A DNA stretch of 64,000 bases from Mycolicibacterium vinylchloridicum (GTDB taxonomy: Bacteria > Actinomycetota > Actinomycetes > Mycobacteriales > Mycobacteriaceae). The notes under the pieces were generated by a model. It searched no databases and was not told the origin of the DNA. It was given only the letters and a program-made list of their open reading frames with translations. A program made the position numbers and the translations under genes. The DNA is taken from contig NZ_JACBJQ010000002.1 in the NCBI RefSeq assembly GCF_013404075.1, forward strand, positions 186,001-250,000, in the 5' to 3' direction. The stretch's first letter is position 1; every line of letters begins with the position of its first letter. Of this stretch, positions 9,639 through 23,683 are shown piece after piece.

Positions 9639-9866
9639 TAGCCTCCCCGGCTTTCACACGGTGCAAACGCGCACAACAGCCCCTCCAGAATAGGAGAGCC
9701 GACACCGAACGTGCCAGTGGTGCCCCGGCTACCGGGGTCGCAGCCCCTGACTAGCGAAAAGTGTTGGTGCACTGGGTGATTCCTCGCTCGACGGATTCGG
9801 CAGCGAACGCGGGCCGAGGTTGGCGTCACAGTGACGGAACTAGCCGGTATCGCCGCACCTAGATTT
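9639..9866. other. Non-coding gap between parB and the GNAT gene
   Basis: No convincing gene. It contains a hairpin CCCCGG-cta-CCGGGG (9723-9737), possibly the parB-operon terminator though without a T tract, and a short palindrome CGTCAC-a-GTGACG (9824-9836). The promoter of the GNAT gene must lie at its left edge. Confidence 0.4.
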
Positions 9867-10829
9867 TCAGGCTCCAGGCCGGTTCATCATGTCGACAATG
9901 CGCTGTAGATCGTCGACGGAGCCAAACTCGACGACGATCTTGCCTTTACGCTTGCCGAGGCTCACCGTCACCCGAGTGTCGAAGGTGCTCGACAGCCGCT
10001 CGGCGACATCCTGGAGCCCGGGCATCTGAATCGGCTTGCGGCGGGGGGCCGTCGGCGCCTTGGCCTCCGACCGATTCGCGAGGGTGACCGCCTCCTCGGT
10101 GGCCCGCACCGACAACCCCTCCGCGATGATGCGCGCGGCCAGCTCCTCCTGAGCTTCCGGCCCGCCCTCGAGGGACAAGAGTGCCCGCGCATGCCCGGCC
10201 GAGAGCACGCCGGCAGCCACCCGCCGCTGTACGGCGATCGGTAACCGCAGCAACCGAATCATGTTGGTGATGACCGGACGTGACCGGCCGATGCGCGCAG
10301 CCAGTTCATCGTGGGTGACTTCGAACTCTTCGAGCAGCTGTTGGTAGGCGGCCGCTTCTTCCAACGGGTTCAGCTGAACTCGGTGGATGTTCTCCAGCAG
10401 TGCGTCACGCAACAGGTTGTCCTCGGCGGTCTCCCGCACGATCGCCGGGATGGTCGCCAGACCTGCCTCCTGGGCAGCGCGCCAGCGCCGCTCCCCCATC
10501 ACCAGTTGGTAGCGCGTGGGCGCTCCCGGGGCCGACTTCGGAACCGCGCGCACGACGATCGGCTGCATGAGGCCGAACTCGCGAATGGAGTGCACGAGTT
10601 CGGCGAGTGCCTCCTCATCGAAGACCTGGCGCGGCTGCCGCGGATTCGGCTCGATGGCCGAGGGGTCGATCTCCCGGTAGATCGCTCCCACGCCGTCGAC
10701 GTTCAGCGGGGCTCCTCCGATCACCACGTCGGCCGCCGCGTCACCCAGCCGCGGACCGCCGTCCGCGGGCCCGGTCGGGATCAGCGATGCCAGCCCGCGA
10801 CCGAGGCCGCCTTTGCTCTTCGATGACAT
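9867..10829 (-). CDS. parB: Chromosome partitioning protein ParB
   Basis: A 320-residue CTP-dependent DNA clamp that binds parS and spreads along DNA for chromosome segregation. The ATG at 10829 is chosen because GGAGG sits 5 bp upstream; an in-frame GTG at 10841 would overlap that site. Visible features are the N-terminal [15 protein letters not shown] segment that contacts ParA, NPRQPR (box I), the CTP-binding GERRWRAAQ motif, and a helix-turn-helix around [19 protein letters not shown]. The last gene of the rpmH-parB minus-strand operon, 12 bp after parA. Two target parS sites lie in the next two genes. Confidence 0.96.
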   Translation of the reverse strand: MSSKSKGGLGRGLASLIPTGPADGGPRLGDAAADVVIGGAPLNVDGVGAIYREIDPSAIEPNPRQPRQVFDEEALAELVHSIREFGLMQPIVVRAVPKSAPGAPTRYQLVMGERRWRAAQEAGLATIPAIVRETAEDNLLRDALLENIHRVQLNPLEEAAAYQQLLEEFEVTHDELAARIGRSRPVITNMIRLLRLPIAVQRRVAAGVLSAGHARALLSLEGGPEAQEELAARIIAEGLSVRATEEAVTLANRSEAKAPTAPRRKPIQMPGLQDVAERLSSTFDTRVTVSLGKRKGKIVVEFGSVDDLQRIVDMMNRPGA

Positions 10830-10841
10830 GTGTGCCTCCAC

Positions 10842-13083
<2,242 letters not shown>

Positions 13084-13117
13084 GTGTCTCTCCCTCTTTC
13101 GCCGGAGCGATCTCCGG

Positions 13118-14197
13118 TCAACGCCTACGTTTCTTGGGCCGCGCTCCCGGGCGCGGTGTGCGGTTCGCCGTGCCGCCATCGGCTGGCTTCTCCGACCCCG
13201 AATCGGAACCGGTGTCCGCGTCGGCAATAACCGCGTCGTCCTCGTCGGCAGCCGACGACCCGTTGGTGGCCGGCGCGGCAGTCTTCTTCGGCTTGGTCGG
13301 CTTGGCGCCCGGCGCCGGTGCGTTCGCCGCACGGCGAGCCAGCGCCTCCTCCTTCTTCGCCTCTTCTTCCTTCTCGATCTTGCCGAACACGTAGTGCTGC
13401 TGACCGAAGGTCCAGATGTTGTTGGCAAGCCAGTACATGATGATCGCGAGCGGCAGGAACGGTCCACCAACCACCACGCCGAGCGGGAAGACGTACAGCG
13501 CGAGCTTGTTCATCATCGCGGTCTGCGGGTTGGCTGCGGCCTCTGGGCTCTGGCGCGCGACCGACGCGCGGCTGTTGAAGTAGGTCGCGATGCCGGCCAG
13601 GATCATGATCGGCACGCCGACCGCGATGACGGCGCCGCGGTTGAATTCGGTGAACGCGTCGAGCCCGTGTTGCTGGATCATGGTCGCGCCCAGTGGCGCT
13701 CCAAACAGGTGGGCGTCGAGGAAGTTCGCCACATCGGTCGGACTGAAGAAGTAGTTGCCGGTGGCGCGGTTCTGCTCGACACTCAGCTGGATCTGACCGA
13801 AGCCGCCCTGCGTCCGGTTGAACGACCGCAGCACGTGGAACAGCCCGAGGAACACCGGGATCTGCGCCAGCATCGGCAGACAGCCGAGGATCGGGTTGAA
13901 CCCGTGCTCGCGCTGAAGCTTCTGCATCTCCAGCGCCATCCGCTGGCGGTCCTTGCCGTACTTCTTCTGCAGCGCCTTGATCTGTGGCTGCAGCTCCTGC
14001 ATCTGCCGGGTGGTCCGGATCTGGCGGACGAACGGCTTGTAGAGCAGTGCGCGGAGGCTGAACACCAGGAACATCACCGACAGCGCCCAGGCGAAGAAAT
14101 TACTCGGGCCGAGGAACGACGCGAACAGCTTGTACCAGAGCCACATGATCCCCGACACCGGGTAGTAGATGACGTCCAGGCTGAACCAGTTAAACAT
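13118..14197 (-). CDS. yidC: Membrane protein insertase YidC
   Basis: A 359-residue YidC/Oxa1 insertase that helps insert and fold inner-membrane proteins. It starts [19 protein letters not shown] and has an amphipathic cytoplasmic loop ([16 protein letters not shown]), the hydrophilic-groove arginine region, and the conserved [19 protein letters not shown] helix. The C-terminal tail is Ala/Pro/Lys-rich and basic. It overlaps yidD by 8 bp. Confidence 0.96.
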   Translation of the reverse strand: MFNWFSLDVIYYPVSGIMWLWYKLFASFLGPSNFFAWALSVMFLVFSLRALLYKPFVRQIRTTRQMQELQPQIKALQKKYGKDRQRMALEMQKLQREHGFNPILGCLPMLAQIPVFLGLFHVLRSFNRTQGGFGQIQLSVEQNRATGNYFFSPTDVANFLDAHLFGAPLGATMIQQHGLDAFTEFNRGAVIAVGVPIMILAGIATYFNSRASVARQSPEAAANPQTAMMNKLALYVFPLGVVVGGPFLPLAIIMYWLANNIWTFGQQHYVFGKIEKEEEAKKEEALARRAANAPAPGAKPTKPKKTAAPATNGSSAADEDDAVIADADTGSDSGSEKPADGGTANRTPRPGARPKKRRR

Positions 14198-14471
14198 TCA
14201 TGCTCCTGCTGTCGTATTCGACATCGGCCCCGGGCGCCTGCGGGCACCGCTCAGGTATTGGATCCCATCCTCCCCGATGCCACGGTCCGCACTTCCCCAG
14301 CCGGATCAGGGTGAGCCAACTCCCCCGGATCAACCCGTACTCGGTCAACGCATCCACGGCGTACTGACTACACGTCGGGGTGAACCGGCACGTCGGCAAT
14401 CGCAGTGGCGAGATGGTGTGGCGATAGAGCTCGATGAGGAAGACCAGCGCCCGGACCGGAAGGTGGGTCAC
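14190..14471 (-). CDS. yidD: Membrane insertion efficiency factor YidD
   Basis: A 93-residue small protein of the YidD (DUF37) family with the typical [20 protein letters not shown] segment and three conserved cysteines, then [19 protein letters not shown]. It assists YidC-dependent insertion. The start overlaps the rnpA stop by ATGA and its end overlaps the yidC start. Confidence 0.95.
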   Translation of the reverse strand: MTHLPVRALVFLIELYRHTISPLRLPTCRFTPTCSQYAVDALTEYGLIRGSWLTLIRLGKCGPWHRGGWDPIPERCPQAPGADVEYDSRSMNV

Positions 14472-14818
14472 CGAGCCTTCTCCATCAAATCGTGGGCGCG
14501 ACGAACGCCGGTTCGCAGCTGCTGTTCGAGCCGGGCCGAAACCGCGTGCCGACTGGTGGGCAACGCACGGATCACCACCCGGTCGGCAGAAGTGAGTTCC
14601 GGGAGGACCGCCCTGGCCACATGCCGAAGCCGTCGGGACACCTGATGCCGTTGCACGGCGTTGCCGACGGATTTGGCGACGACCAGACCGATCCGGGGGC
14701 CACCGTCGGACTCACGCCGCGCGTGCACGACGATGTCCGGCTGCGCCGCTCGCACCCCGTGCTTGATGGTGGCGCCGAACTCCGCAGACCGTGTCATCCG
14801 GAACTGAGCCGGGAGCAC
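14468..14818 (-). CDS. rnpA: Ribonuclease P protein component
   Basis: A 116-residue basic protein that supports the catalytic RNA of RNase P in tRNA 5' maturation. It has the N-terminal FRMTRSAEF segment and the conserved basic helix [22 protein letters not shown] start is used; an internal in-frame ATG at codon 8 is an alternative. It sits between rpmH and yidD, the universal arrangement near oriC. Confidence 0.95.
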   Translation of the reverse strand: MLPAQFRMTRSAEFGATIKHGVRAAQPDIVVHARRESDGGPRIGLVVAKSVGNAVQRHQVSRRLRHVARAVLPELTSADRVVIRALPTSRHAVSARLEQQLRTGVRRAHDLMEKAR

Positions 14819-14836
14819 GCCGCCTGATCTCGTGGA

Positions 14837-14980
14837 TCAGGCAGTCAGTGAACGGCGCCCCTTGCGGCGCCGGCCCGTCACGATCGCGCGCCCGGCACGG
14901 GTGCGCATACGCAGACGGAAGCCATGAACCCGCGCCCGGCGCCGGTTGTTCGGCTGGAAGGTCCGCTTGCCCTTGGCCAC
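14837..14980 (-). CDS. rpmH: 50S ribosomal protein L34
   Basis: 47 residues, very basic, beginning at a GTG (14980) preceded by AGGAG. It contains [18 protein letters not shown] and ends in a [10 protein letters not shown] tail, diagnostic of bL34. It is the first gene of the minus-strand operon reading away from dnaA. Confidence 0.97.
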
Positions 14981-15300
14981 GGCTATATCTCCTCGTCGTA
15001 TGGCGGTCGCCGTCCGGTGTACACGCTTGCGTGTGTACCCAGACGAGCGCGACTGCCGTTGGTAAGCTCTGGTCTCGCTCGAAACCGGCGCGGTCCCGAA
15101 TCCCGGTCGCAGCCGTATCGCCACGTACGGGCGACTGTTCGAGGGTACTGACCTCACTTCCCCTGGTCAAACCGCCTTGTCGTGCGCTCGATCACCGCCC
15201 GGATCACGCCGGTTCCAGGACAACCAAGACACAGCCGTCACAACCGTCACCGTCGGCTCCCGCGCCGTTATACCAACGTGATCGGAATGTTGCAGAACGG

Positions 15301-15329
15301 TTGGCACCCGCCCGGAAAACTGTTAGCTT
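15301..15329 (+). promoter_or_regulatory. Candidate dnaA promoter
   Basis: TTGGCA (15301-15306) and TAGCTT (15324-15329) are separated by 17 bp, fitting a housekeeping SigA promoter. The leader to the dnaA start would be about 230 nt and includes the DnaA-box cluster. Confidence 0.5.
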
Positions 15330-15474
15330 CTGCCAAAGCCGCTTCAGTACCGGGCGGCGCGCCAATCAACTAGCGGGGGCACAGGCCGGCGGAAGTCCAG
15401 ACGACACCGATTGCTCGGATTAACTGCCGGCCCGAGTTCCTGCGCCGATAAGCTGCAAGACGAGGACGACTGTC

Positions 15475-15506
15475 CTGTCCACACCTGTGGATAACTATGT
15501 GGACAG
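15475..15506. promoter_or_regulatory. Three DnaA boxes upstream of dnaA
   Basis: CTGTCCACA (15475-15483, +), TTATCCACA (15486-15494, -) and CTGTCCACA (15498-15506, -) lie within 32 bp. They probably mediate autoregulation of dnaA or act as an origin subregion. Confidence 0.75.
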
Positions 15507-15566
15507 ATCTGTCGTCGTCTTCTTTGCTTTTTGGAATTTGCCCGATCGGACCAGGGGGATCTGTCG

Positions 15567-17069
15567 TTGACCGAAGATCCCGGTTCAGCGTTCGCCACGG
15601 TGTGGAGCTCGGTGGTCGCCGAGCTGAACGGCGACGGAACTGCGGACTCACGCCTCAGTAATGGCACTGGCGGCGATGCACCGCTGACTCCGCAACAACG
15701 CGCCTGGCTCAAACTGGTCCAGCCGCTCACCATCGCCGAGGGTTTCGCCCTGCTGTCGGTGCCGAGCAGTTTCGTCCAGAATGAGATCGAACGGCACCTG
15801 CGGACCCAGATCGTCGACGCCCTCAGCCGCCGGCTCGGGCAGCGGGTCGAACTCGGTGTACGGATCGCCCCGCCCGATCTGGAAGCAGAAGAGGACATCG
15901 CGGCCCCGGAGGTGCCGGCTGTCGACGCCGACCTGGACGAGGTCGACGAGGACCGCGAAGCGTTGGCCAGTGCGCACGAAACCTGGCCGAGCTATTTCAT
16001 CGAACGTCCGCGCAGCAACCCGTCCGCTGAGGCGCCGGGCATCAGTCTCAATCGGCGCTACACCTTTGACACCTTCGTCATCGGCGCGTCCAACCGGTTC
16101 GCGCACGCCGCCGCACTCGCGATCGCCGAAGCGCCGGCGCGTGCCTACAACCCGTTGTTCATCTGGGGCGAATCCGGTCTGGGTAAGACCCACCTGCTCC
16201 ACGCGGCCGGCAATTACGCCCAGCGGCTGTTCCCCGGGATGCGGGTGAAGTACGTCTCGACCGAAGAGTTCACCAACGACTTCATCAACTCGCTGCGCGA
16301 CGACCGCAAGGTGGCGTTCAAGCGCAGCTACCGCGACATCGACGTGCTGCTGGTCGACGACATCCAGTTCATCGAAGGCAAAGAAGGTATCCAGGAAGAG
16401 TTCTTCCATACCTTCAACACGTTGCACAACGCCAACAAGCAGATCGTCATCTCCTCCGACCGGCCGCCGAAACAGCTGGCGACACTTGAAGACCGGTTGC
16501 GCACCAGGTTCGAATGGGGATTGATCACCGACGTACAGCCGCCGGAGTTGGAGACGCGCATCGCCATCCTTCGTAAGAAGGCTCAGATGGAGCGCCTCGA
16601 TGTTCCCGACGATGTTCTGGAACTCATCGCCAGCAGTATCGAGCGCAATATCCGCGAGCTCGAGGGCGCGCTGATCCGCGTCACCGCCTTCGCCTCGCTG
16701 AACAAGACTCCGATCGACAAAGCGCTCGCCGAGATCGTGCTGCGGGATCTCATCGCCGACGCCGGCACCATGCAGATCAGCACCGCGGCCATCATGGCCG
16801 CCACCGCCGAGTACTTCGACACCACCGTCGAGGAACTGCGAGGGCCCGGAAAAACCCGCGCACTGGCCCAGTCCCGGCAGATCGCCATGTATCTGTGCCG
16901 CGAGCTCACTGATCTGTCGCTGCCCAAGATCGGGCAGGCGTTCGGCCGTGACCACACCACAGTCATGTACGCCGAGAAGAAGATTCGTGGCGAAATGGCC
17001 CATCGGCGTGAGGTCTTCGATCACGTCAAGGAGCTCACGACCCGGATCCGCCAGCGTTCCAAGCGCTGA
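15567..17069 (+). CDS. dnaA: Chromosomal replication initiator DnaA
   Basis: The TTG at 15567 is chosen: AGGGGGA lies 7 bp upstream and the resulting LTEDPGSAF start matches mycobacterial DnaA; an in-frame TTG at 15531 lacks these supports. At 500 residues it has domain I, an acidic variable linker, the AAA+ domain with Walker [12 protein letters not shown] and Walker [10 protein letters not shown], and the C-terminal DNA-binding domain with [14 protein letters not shown]. It binds DnaA boxes in the adjacent oriC and opens the duplex. Confidence 0.97.
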   Translation: MTEDPGSAFATVWSSVVAELNGDGTADSRLSNGTGGDAPLTPQQRAWLKLVQPLTIAEGFALLSVPSSFVQNEIERHLRTQIVDALSRRLGQRVELGVRIAPPDLEAEEDIAAPEVPAVDADLDEVDEDREALASAHETWPSYFIERPRSNPSAEAPGISLNRRYTFDTFVIGASNRFAHAAALAIAEAPARAYNPLFIWGESGLGKTHLLHAAGNYAQRLFPGMRVKYVSTEEFTNDFINSLRDDRKVAFKRSYRDIDVLLVDDIQFIEGKEGIQEEFFHTFNTLHNANKQIVISSDRPPKQLATLEDRLRTRFEWGLITDVQPPELETRIAILRKKAQMERLDVPDDVLELIASSIERNIRELEGALIRVTAFASLNKTPIDKALAEIVLRDLIADAGTMQISTAAIMAATAEYFDTTVEELRGPGKTRALAQSRQIAMYLCRELTDLSLPKIGQAFGRDHTTVMYAEKKIRGEMAHRREVFDHVKELTTRIRQRSKR

Positions 17070-17580
17070 AATCCCACTTTTTCGGTCATCTCCCCAAAAA
17101 AACTTTGGTCACTGTCGTACCAGTGGTCACACTCCCGGCTTGTGCACACCGTTGTGGACAACACCGGCCAACTCCGCCGAAGTACCCGAATGACAAACAA
17201 CAACTCGCGGCTGTGCACACGCGCCCTGTGATTCGCCGACAGTCATACACAACTGATGCACATGCCGTCACCGCACCGGAGCAGGCGATCGACCGGTCGG
17301 TGCACAGGTTGCACAGGCCCTATTACTGTTGCCGTTATCTCTCTTCCATTTCTTCTTTGAAGACAGCATTGGGGAGCAGCCGGTTCACAGGACGTCAGGC
17401 TCGGTGTCGCGGTGCTGTTGTCACCCCGATCGATTAGCTTTCAAGATGGCGCCCGACGCTCTACGGTTGTTCTTCTGACTGCCGTTCTGCGGCTGTCGCT
17501 CACAGATCACGCCGGCCCGTGCTGTACCCACGGGGTGGACGCTGGTCGGAGTTATTGGGTGATGAAGGGACTGTGTGCAC
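17070..17580. other. oriC: Replication origin oriC (dnaA-dnaN intergenic region)
   Basis: About 510 bp without genes between dnaA and dnaN, the mycobacterial oriC position. DnaA-box-like sequences include TTGTGCACA (17140-17148, +), TTGTCCACA (17153-17161, -), CTGTGCACA (17211-17219, +), CTGTGCACC and CTGTGCAA (about 17300-17318, -), plus weaker ones further right. The stretch around 17318-17372 is unusually A/T- and pyrimidine-rich for this genome and is the likely unwinding element. Confidence 0.88.
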
Positions 17581-18768
17581 GTGGCAACTACGACGGTTGG
17601 CTCCGACTTGAAGTTCCGCCTGGTGCGGGAGGACTTCGCCGATGCGGTGGCCTGGGTTGCTCGTAATCTGCCGACTCGCCCGACCGTGCCGGTGCTGGCC
17701 GGCGTGTTGCTCACCGGCTCTGATGAAGGTTTGACCATCTCCGGCTTCGATTACGAAGTCTCGGCCGAAGTGCGTGTCCCTGCTGAAATAGCCTCTCCGG
17801 GAAGCGTTTTGGTGTCCGGACGGCTGTTGTCCGATATCACCAGGGCGCTTCCCGCCAAGCCGGTCGATGTCAGCGTCGAGGGCACCCGGGTGGCGCTGAC
17901 GTGCGGAAGCGCCCGATTCTCGCTGCCGACCATGGCGGTCGAGGATTATCCGGCGTTGCCGGAGTTGCCCGAGGAAACCGGTGTCATCTCGGCCGACCTG
18001 TTCGGCGAGGCCATCGGCCAGGTCGCCGTGGCAGCCGGACGTGATGACACCTTGCCGATGCTGACCGGGATTCGGGTGGAGATTTCCGGTGAGACAGTGG
18101 TTTTGGCGGCCACCGACCGGTTCCGGTTGGCGGTGCGTGAGCTGACGTGGTCCACGTCATCGCCGAGCCTGGAAGCCGCGGTGCTGGTGCCGGCCAAAAC
18201 CTTGGCCGAAGCCGCGAAGGCCGGCACGTCCGGTGCCGAGGTGCACCTGGCGCTCGGCGCCGGATCGGCGGTCGGTAAAGAGGGCTTGCTCGGTATCCGC
18301 AGCGGCGGCAAGCGCAGCACCACGCGCCTGCTCGACGCGGAGTTTCCGAAATTCCGTCAGCTGCTGCCCGCCGAGCACACGGCCGTGGCGACCATGGGCG
18401 TGGCCGAACTGACCGATGCGATCAAACGTGTGGCGCTTGTCGCCGATCGTGGTGCCCAGGTGCGGATGGAGTTCGGTGACGGGGCGCTGAAACTGTCGGC
18501 AGGTGCCGACGATGTCGGCCGCGCCGAGGAAGACCTGCCGGTCGAATTCGCCGGCGAACCGCTGACGATCGCCTTCAATCCCACGTATCTGACCGATGGC
18601 CTCGGCTCGCTGCATTCCGATCGCGTGACGTTCGGTTTCACCACCCCGAGCCGGCCCGCGGTGCTGCGGCCGGCCAATGGCGAAGAACAGGTAGAAGGCA
18701 CCGGGCCGTTCCCTGCCGTTCAGACCGACTACGTATATCTGTTGATGCCGGTCCGGCTACCCGGTTGA
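17581..18768 (+). CDS. dnaN: DNA polymerase III sliding clamp (beta subunit)
   Basis: About 395 residues, three repeated clamp domains. The start is ambiguous between GTG at 17575 and GTG at 17581; the latter gives MATTTVG as in related mycobacteria and better spacing from GAAGGGA (17564-17570). Typical segments are [26 protein letters not shown] and the C-terminal [10 protein letters not shown]. It forms the ring that holds polymerase on DNA. Confidence 0.96.
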   Translation: MATTTVGSDLKFRLVREDFADAVAWVARNLPTRPTVPVLAGVLLTGSDEGLTISGFDYEVSAEVRVPAEIASPGSVLVSGRLLSDITRALPAKPVDVSVEGTRVALTCGSARFSLPTMAVEDYPALPELPEETGVISADLFGEAIGQVAVAAGRDDTLPMLTGIRVEISGETVVLAATDRFRLAVRELTWSTSSPSLEAAVLVPAKTLAEAAKAGTSGAEVHLALGAGSAVGKEGLLGIRSGGKRSTTRLLDAEFPKFRQLLPAEHTAVATMGVAELTDAIKRVALVADRGAQVRMEFGDGALKLSAGADDVGRAEEDLPVEFAGEPLTIAFNPTYLTDGLGSLHSDRVTFGFTTPSRPAVLRPANGEEQVEGTGPFPAVQTDYVYLLMPVRLPG

Positions 18769-18796
18769 TCCGGACCGCAGACCTAGAGAGGCACAC

Positions 18797-19690
18797 ATGC
18801 AGTTGGGTTTGGTCGGTCTTGGAAAAATGGGCTTCAACATGCGCGAACGGCTGCGCCAGGGTGATCATGACGTCGTCGGGTATGACCCCAGACCAGAGGT
18901 CACCGACGTACCCAGCCTGGCCGGCCTGGCCGAGGCGCTGAGCGCTCCCCGCGTGGTGTGGGTCATGGTGCCCTCCGGCCCGATCACCGACGACACGATC
19001 ACCGAGCTGGCCGAGGTGCTCAGTCCCGGTGATCTGGTGGTCGACGGTGGTAACTCGAAGTACACCGAAGACGGTAAGCACGCCGAAATGCTTGCTGCAA
19101 AAGGGATTTCATTTGTCGACGCGGGTGTCTCCGGCGGAATCTGGGGCCTGACGGAGGGCTATGGCCTGATGGTCGGCGGTAGCGACGAGGACGTCGCCCG
19201 GGTGATGCCGATCTTCGAGACGCTGCGTCCCGCCGGTGATCTGGCCGACGGTTTCGTCCACGCGGGCCCGGTCGGTGCCGGCCATTACGCCAAGATGGTG
19301 CACAACGGCATCGAGTACGGACTGATGATGGCCTACGCTGAAGGCTACGAATTGCTCGCCGCCGAACCTCTGATCAAGGACACCCAGGCCGTCATCCAGG
19401 CGTGGACCAACGGCACCGTGGTGCGGTCGTGGCTACAGCAGCTGTTGGCCAAGGCGTTGGCCGAAGACCCGTCCTTCGACGCGATCTCGGGTTACACCGA
19501 GGACTCCGGAGAGGGTCGCTGGACCGTCGAGGAGGCGATTCGCCACCGGGTTCCGATGCCGGTGATCGCCGCGTCGTTGTTCGCGAGGTTCGCTTCGCGG
19601 CAAGAAGATTCGCCGACGATGAAAGCCGTCTCGGCATTGCGCAACCAGTTTGGTGGACACGCCGTCAAGCGGGTTTCGGTGTCTGGATAA
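18797..19690 (+). CDS. gnd: 6-phosphogluconate dehydrogenase, decarboxylating (short form)
   Basis: A 297-residue enzyme of the pentose phosphate pathway, converting 6-phosphogluconate to ribulose-5-phosphate. It shows the dinucleotide motif GLVGLGKMG (4-12), the substrate motif VDAGVSGGIWGL, and the catalytic-Lys segment GAGHYAKMVHNGIEYG. It is of the shorter (~300-residue, GndA/YqeC-type) class. Its place between dnaN and recF is known from fast-growing mycobacteria and absent in M. tuberculosis. Confidence 0.95.
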   Translation: MQLGLVGLGKMGFNMRERLRQGDHDVVGYDPRPEVTDVPSLAGLAEALSAPRVVWVMVPSGPITDDTITELAEVLSPGDLVVDGGNSKYTEDGKHAEMLAAKGISFVDAGVSGGIWGLTEGYGLMVGGSDEDVARVMPIFETLRPAGDLADGFVHAGPVGAGHYAKMVHNGIEYGLMMAYAEGYELLAAEPLIKDTQAVIQAWTNGTVVRSWLQQLLAKALAEDPSFDAISGYTEDSGEGRWTVEEAIRHRVPMPVIAASLFARFASRQEDSPTMKAVSALRNQFGGHAVKRVSVSG

Positions 19691-19699
19691 CGAGGCTCG

Positions 19700-20848
19700 A
19701 TGTACGTTCGGCACTTGGCGCTACGCGACTTTCGGTCGTGGCAACACGTCGAACTCGAGTTGGCCCCGGGCCGGACGGTCTTCGTCGGACAGAACGGCTT
19801 CGGCAAAACGAATCTTGTTGAGGCGCTGTGGTATTGCGCGACGCTCGGGTCGCACCGGGTGGCTACCGATGCCCCGCTGATCCGAGCCGGTGCCGAGCGT
19901 GCCGTGATCTCGACGATCGTGGTCAATGAGGGACGCGAGCTCGCGGTCGATATCGAGATCGCGGCGGGACGAGCCAACAAGGCGCGGCTGAACCGGTCTC
20001 CGGTCCGCAGTACCCGGGAGGTGCTCGGCGCGGTGCGCGCGGTGCTGTTCGCACCCGAGGACCTTGCGCTGGTGCGTGGCGATCCAGGGGAACGGCGCCG
20101 GTATCTCGATGAGCTGGCGTCGGTGCGCAGGCCCCGAGTCGCCGCGATTCGTGCGGACTACGAAAAGGTGCTCAAGCAACGCACTGCTCTATTGAAATCT
20201 GCTGCCGGAGCACGGTTTCGGGGTGATGTCGGTGTACTCGAGACCCTCGACGTGTGGGACGGTCACCTGGCCGCGCACGGCGCGGAGTTGATGGCCGCCC
20301 GCATCGAACTCACCAATCTGCTGGCTCCGGAAGTGGAGAAGGCATATCAATTGCTAGCGCCCGCATCGAGGCCGGCGGCGATTGCCTACCGCAGTAGCGT
20401 CGACCTGGGCGCCGACGCCGGCCAGGACGTCGAGTATCTGGAGGCAGCGCTGCTGGCGGGACTGGCCGCGCGGCGGTCCGCGGAACTGGAACGGGGCGTG
20501 TGCCTGGTCGGGCCGCATCGCGATGATGTGGAATTGAGGCTCGGTGACCAGCCGGCCAAGGGGTTCGCCAGTCACGGCGAATCATGGTCCATGGCACTGG
20601 CATTGCGGTTGGCGTCCTATGAACTGTTACGTACCGAGGGCAGTGAGCCGGTGTTGATCCTCGACGACGTGTTCGCCGAATTGGACAACGCTCGCCGCCG
20701 AGCGCTGGCCGGTGTGGCCGCCGATGCCGAGCAGGTGCTGATCACCGCCGCGGTCGCAGAGGACATCCCGACAGACTGGGATGCCACCCGGATCGGGATT
20801 ACGCTGCGTGATGACGACAACGGCCGGATGTCGGAGGTGACCTCATGA
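19700..20848 (+). CDS. recF: DNA replication and repair protein RecF
   Basis: A 382-residue SMC-like ATPase that helps load RecA at gaps. It has Walker [15 protein letters not shown], signature-region [11 protein letters not shown] and Walker [12 protein letters not shown]. It starts at an ATG 9 bp after gnd and overlaps the next gene by ATGA. Confidence 0.96.
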   Translation: MYVRHLALRDFRSWQHVELELAPGRTVFVGQNGFGKTNLVEALWYCATLGSHRVATDAPLIRAGAERAVISTIVVNEGRELAVDIEIAAGRANKARLNRSPVRSTREVLGAVRAVLFAPEDLALVRGDPGERRRYLDELASVRRPRVAAIRADYEKVLKQRTALLKSAAGARFRGDVGVLETLDVWDGHLAAHGAELMAARIELTNLLAPEVEKAYQLLAPASRPAAIAYRSSVDLGADAGQDVEYLEAALLAGLAARRSAELERGVCLVGPHRDDVELRLGDQPAKGFASHGESWSMALALRLASYELLRTEGSEPVLILDDVFAELDNARRRALAGVAADAEQVLITAAVAEDIPTDWDATRIGITLRDDDNGRMSEVTS

Positions 20849-21417
20849 CCGACCCCCAGGACGAAGACGTCGAACCGACCGGGCCACCGGAACACCTGGC
20901 CGGTCTGACCGGAATGGACCTGGTCCGTCGCACCCTTGAAGAAGCCCGCGGTGCGGCGCGCAGTCAGGGTAAAGAAGTAGGCCGGGGCCGTCGCTCCCCC
21001 GGCGCGCGCCACGGTGCGGATCGGGGCAGCCGCCGCACCTGGTCTGGGCCGGGCCCGGATCGTCGCGACCCCCAGACCTTCGGGACCGCCGCCAACGACC
21101 TGGCCAAGTCCCGCGGCTGGACGAGCAAGGTTGCCGAGGGTGCGGTGTTCGCGCAGTGGGCGACGGTGGTCGGCGAGCAGATCGCCGAACATGCCGAGCC
21201 GACCGCCCTGCGGGATGGCGTGCTGAGTGTGGCGGCCGAATCGACGGCCTGGGCGACCCAACTGCGGATGGTTCAGTCGCAACTGCTGGCCAAGATCGCC
21301 GCCGCGGTCGGTGACGGCGTCGTGAAGTCGTTGAGGATCACCGGGCCGGTGGCACCGTCGTGGCGCAAGGGTCCACTACATATCTCTGGGCGGGGCCCGC
21401 GCGACACCTACGGCTGA
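20845..21417 (+). CDS. dciA: DciA-like helicase-loading protein (DUF721)
   Basis: 190 residues: a basic, disordered N-terminal half rich in Arg/Gly, then a C-terminal DUF721 domain ([20 protein letters not shown] ... LRITGP). DUF721 proteins are DciA, which helps load the replicative helicase DnaB in bacteria lacking DnaC. It overlaps recF by 4 bp and corresponds to Rv0004. Role by family; start supported by overlap. Confidence 0.9.
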   Translation: MTDPQDEDVEPTGPPEHLAGLTGMDLVRRTLEEARGAARSQGKEVGRGRRSPGARHGADRGSRRTWSGPGPDRRDPQTFGTAANDLAKSRGWTSKVAEGAVFAQWATVVGEQIAEHAEPTALRDGVLSVAAESTAWATQLRMVQSQLLAKIAAAVGDGVVKSLRITGPVAPSWRKGPLHISGRGPRDTYG

Positions 21418-21523
21418 GGCCCCTTTACCACAGTCGGCTGACGGCCACGAGACGCCCGCTGATTTGGGTGCCGAGCGTCAGGACGTATGCCGATCCGAGA
21501 AATTCCGTGCACGGCGCAACTAG

Positions 21524-23656
<2,133 letters not shown>

Positions 23657-23683
23657 CCTCGCCTAAGCACAAAGAGGAATCGC

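Larger units (their letters stand above)
14981..15566. other. rpmH-dnaA divergent regulatory region
   Basis: No gene is supported here. It must carry the rpmH promoter on the minus strand and the dnaA promoter on the plus strand. The plus side shows a candidate promoter at 15301-15329 and three clustered DnaA boxes at 15475-15506, listed separately. Confidence 0.7.
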
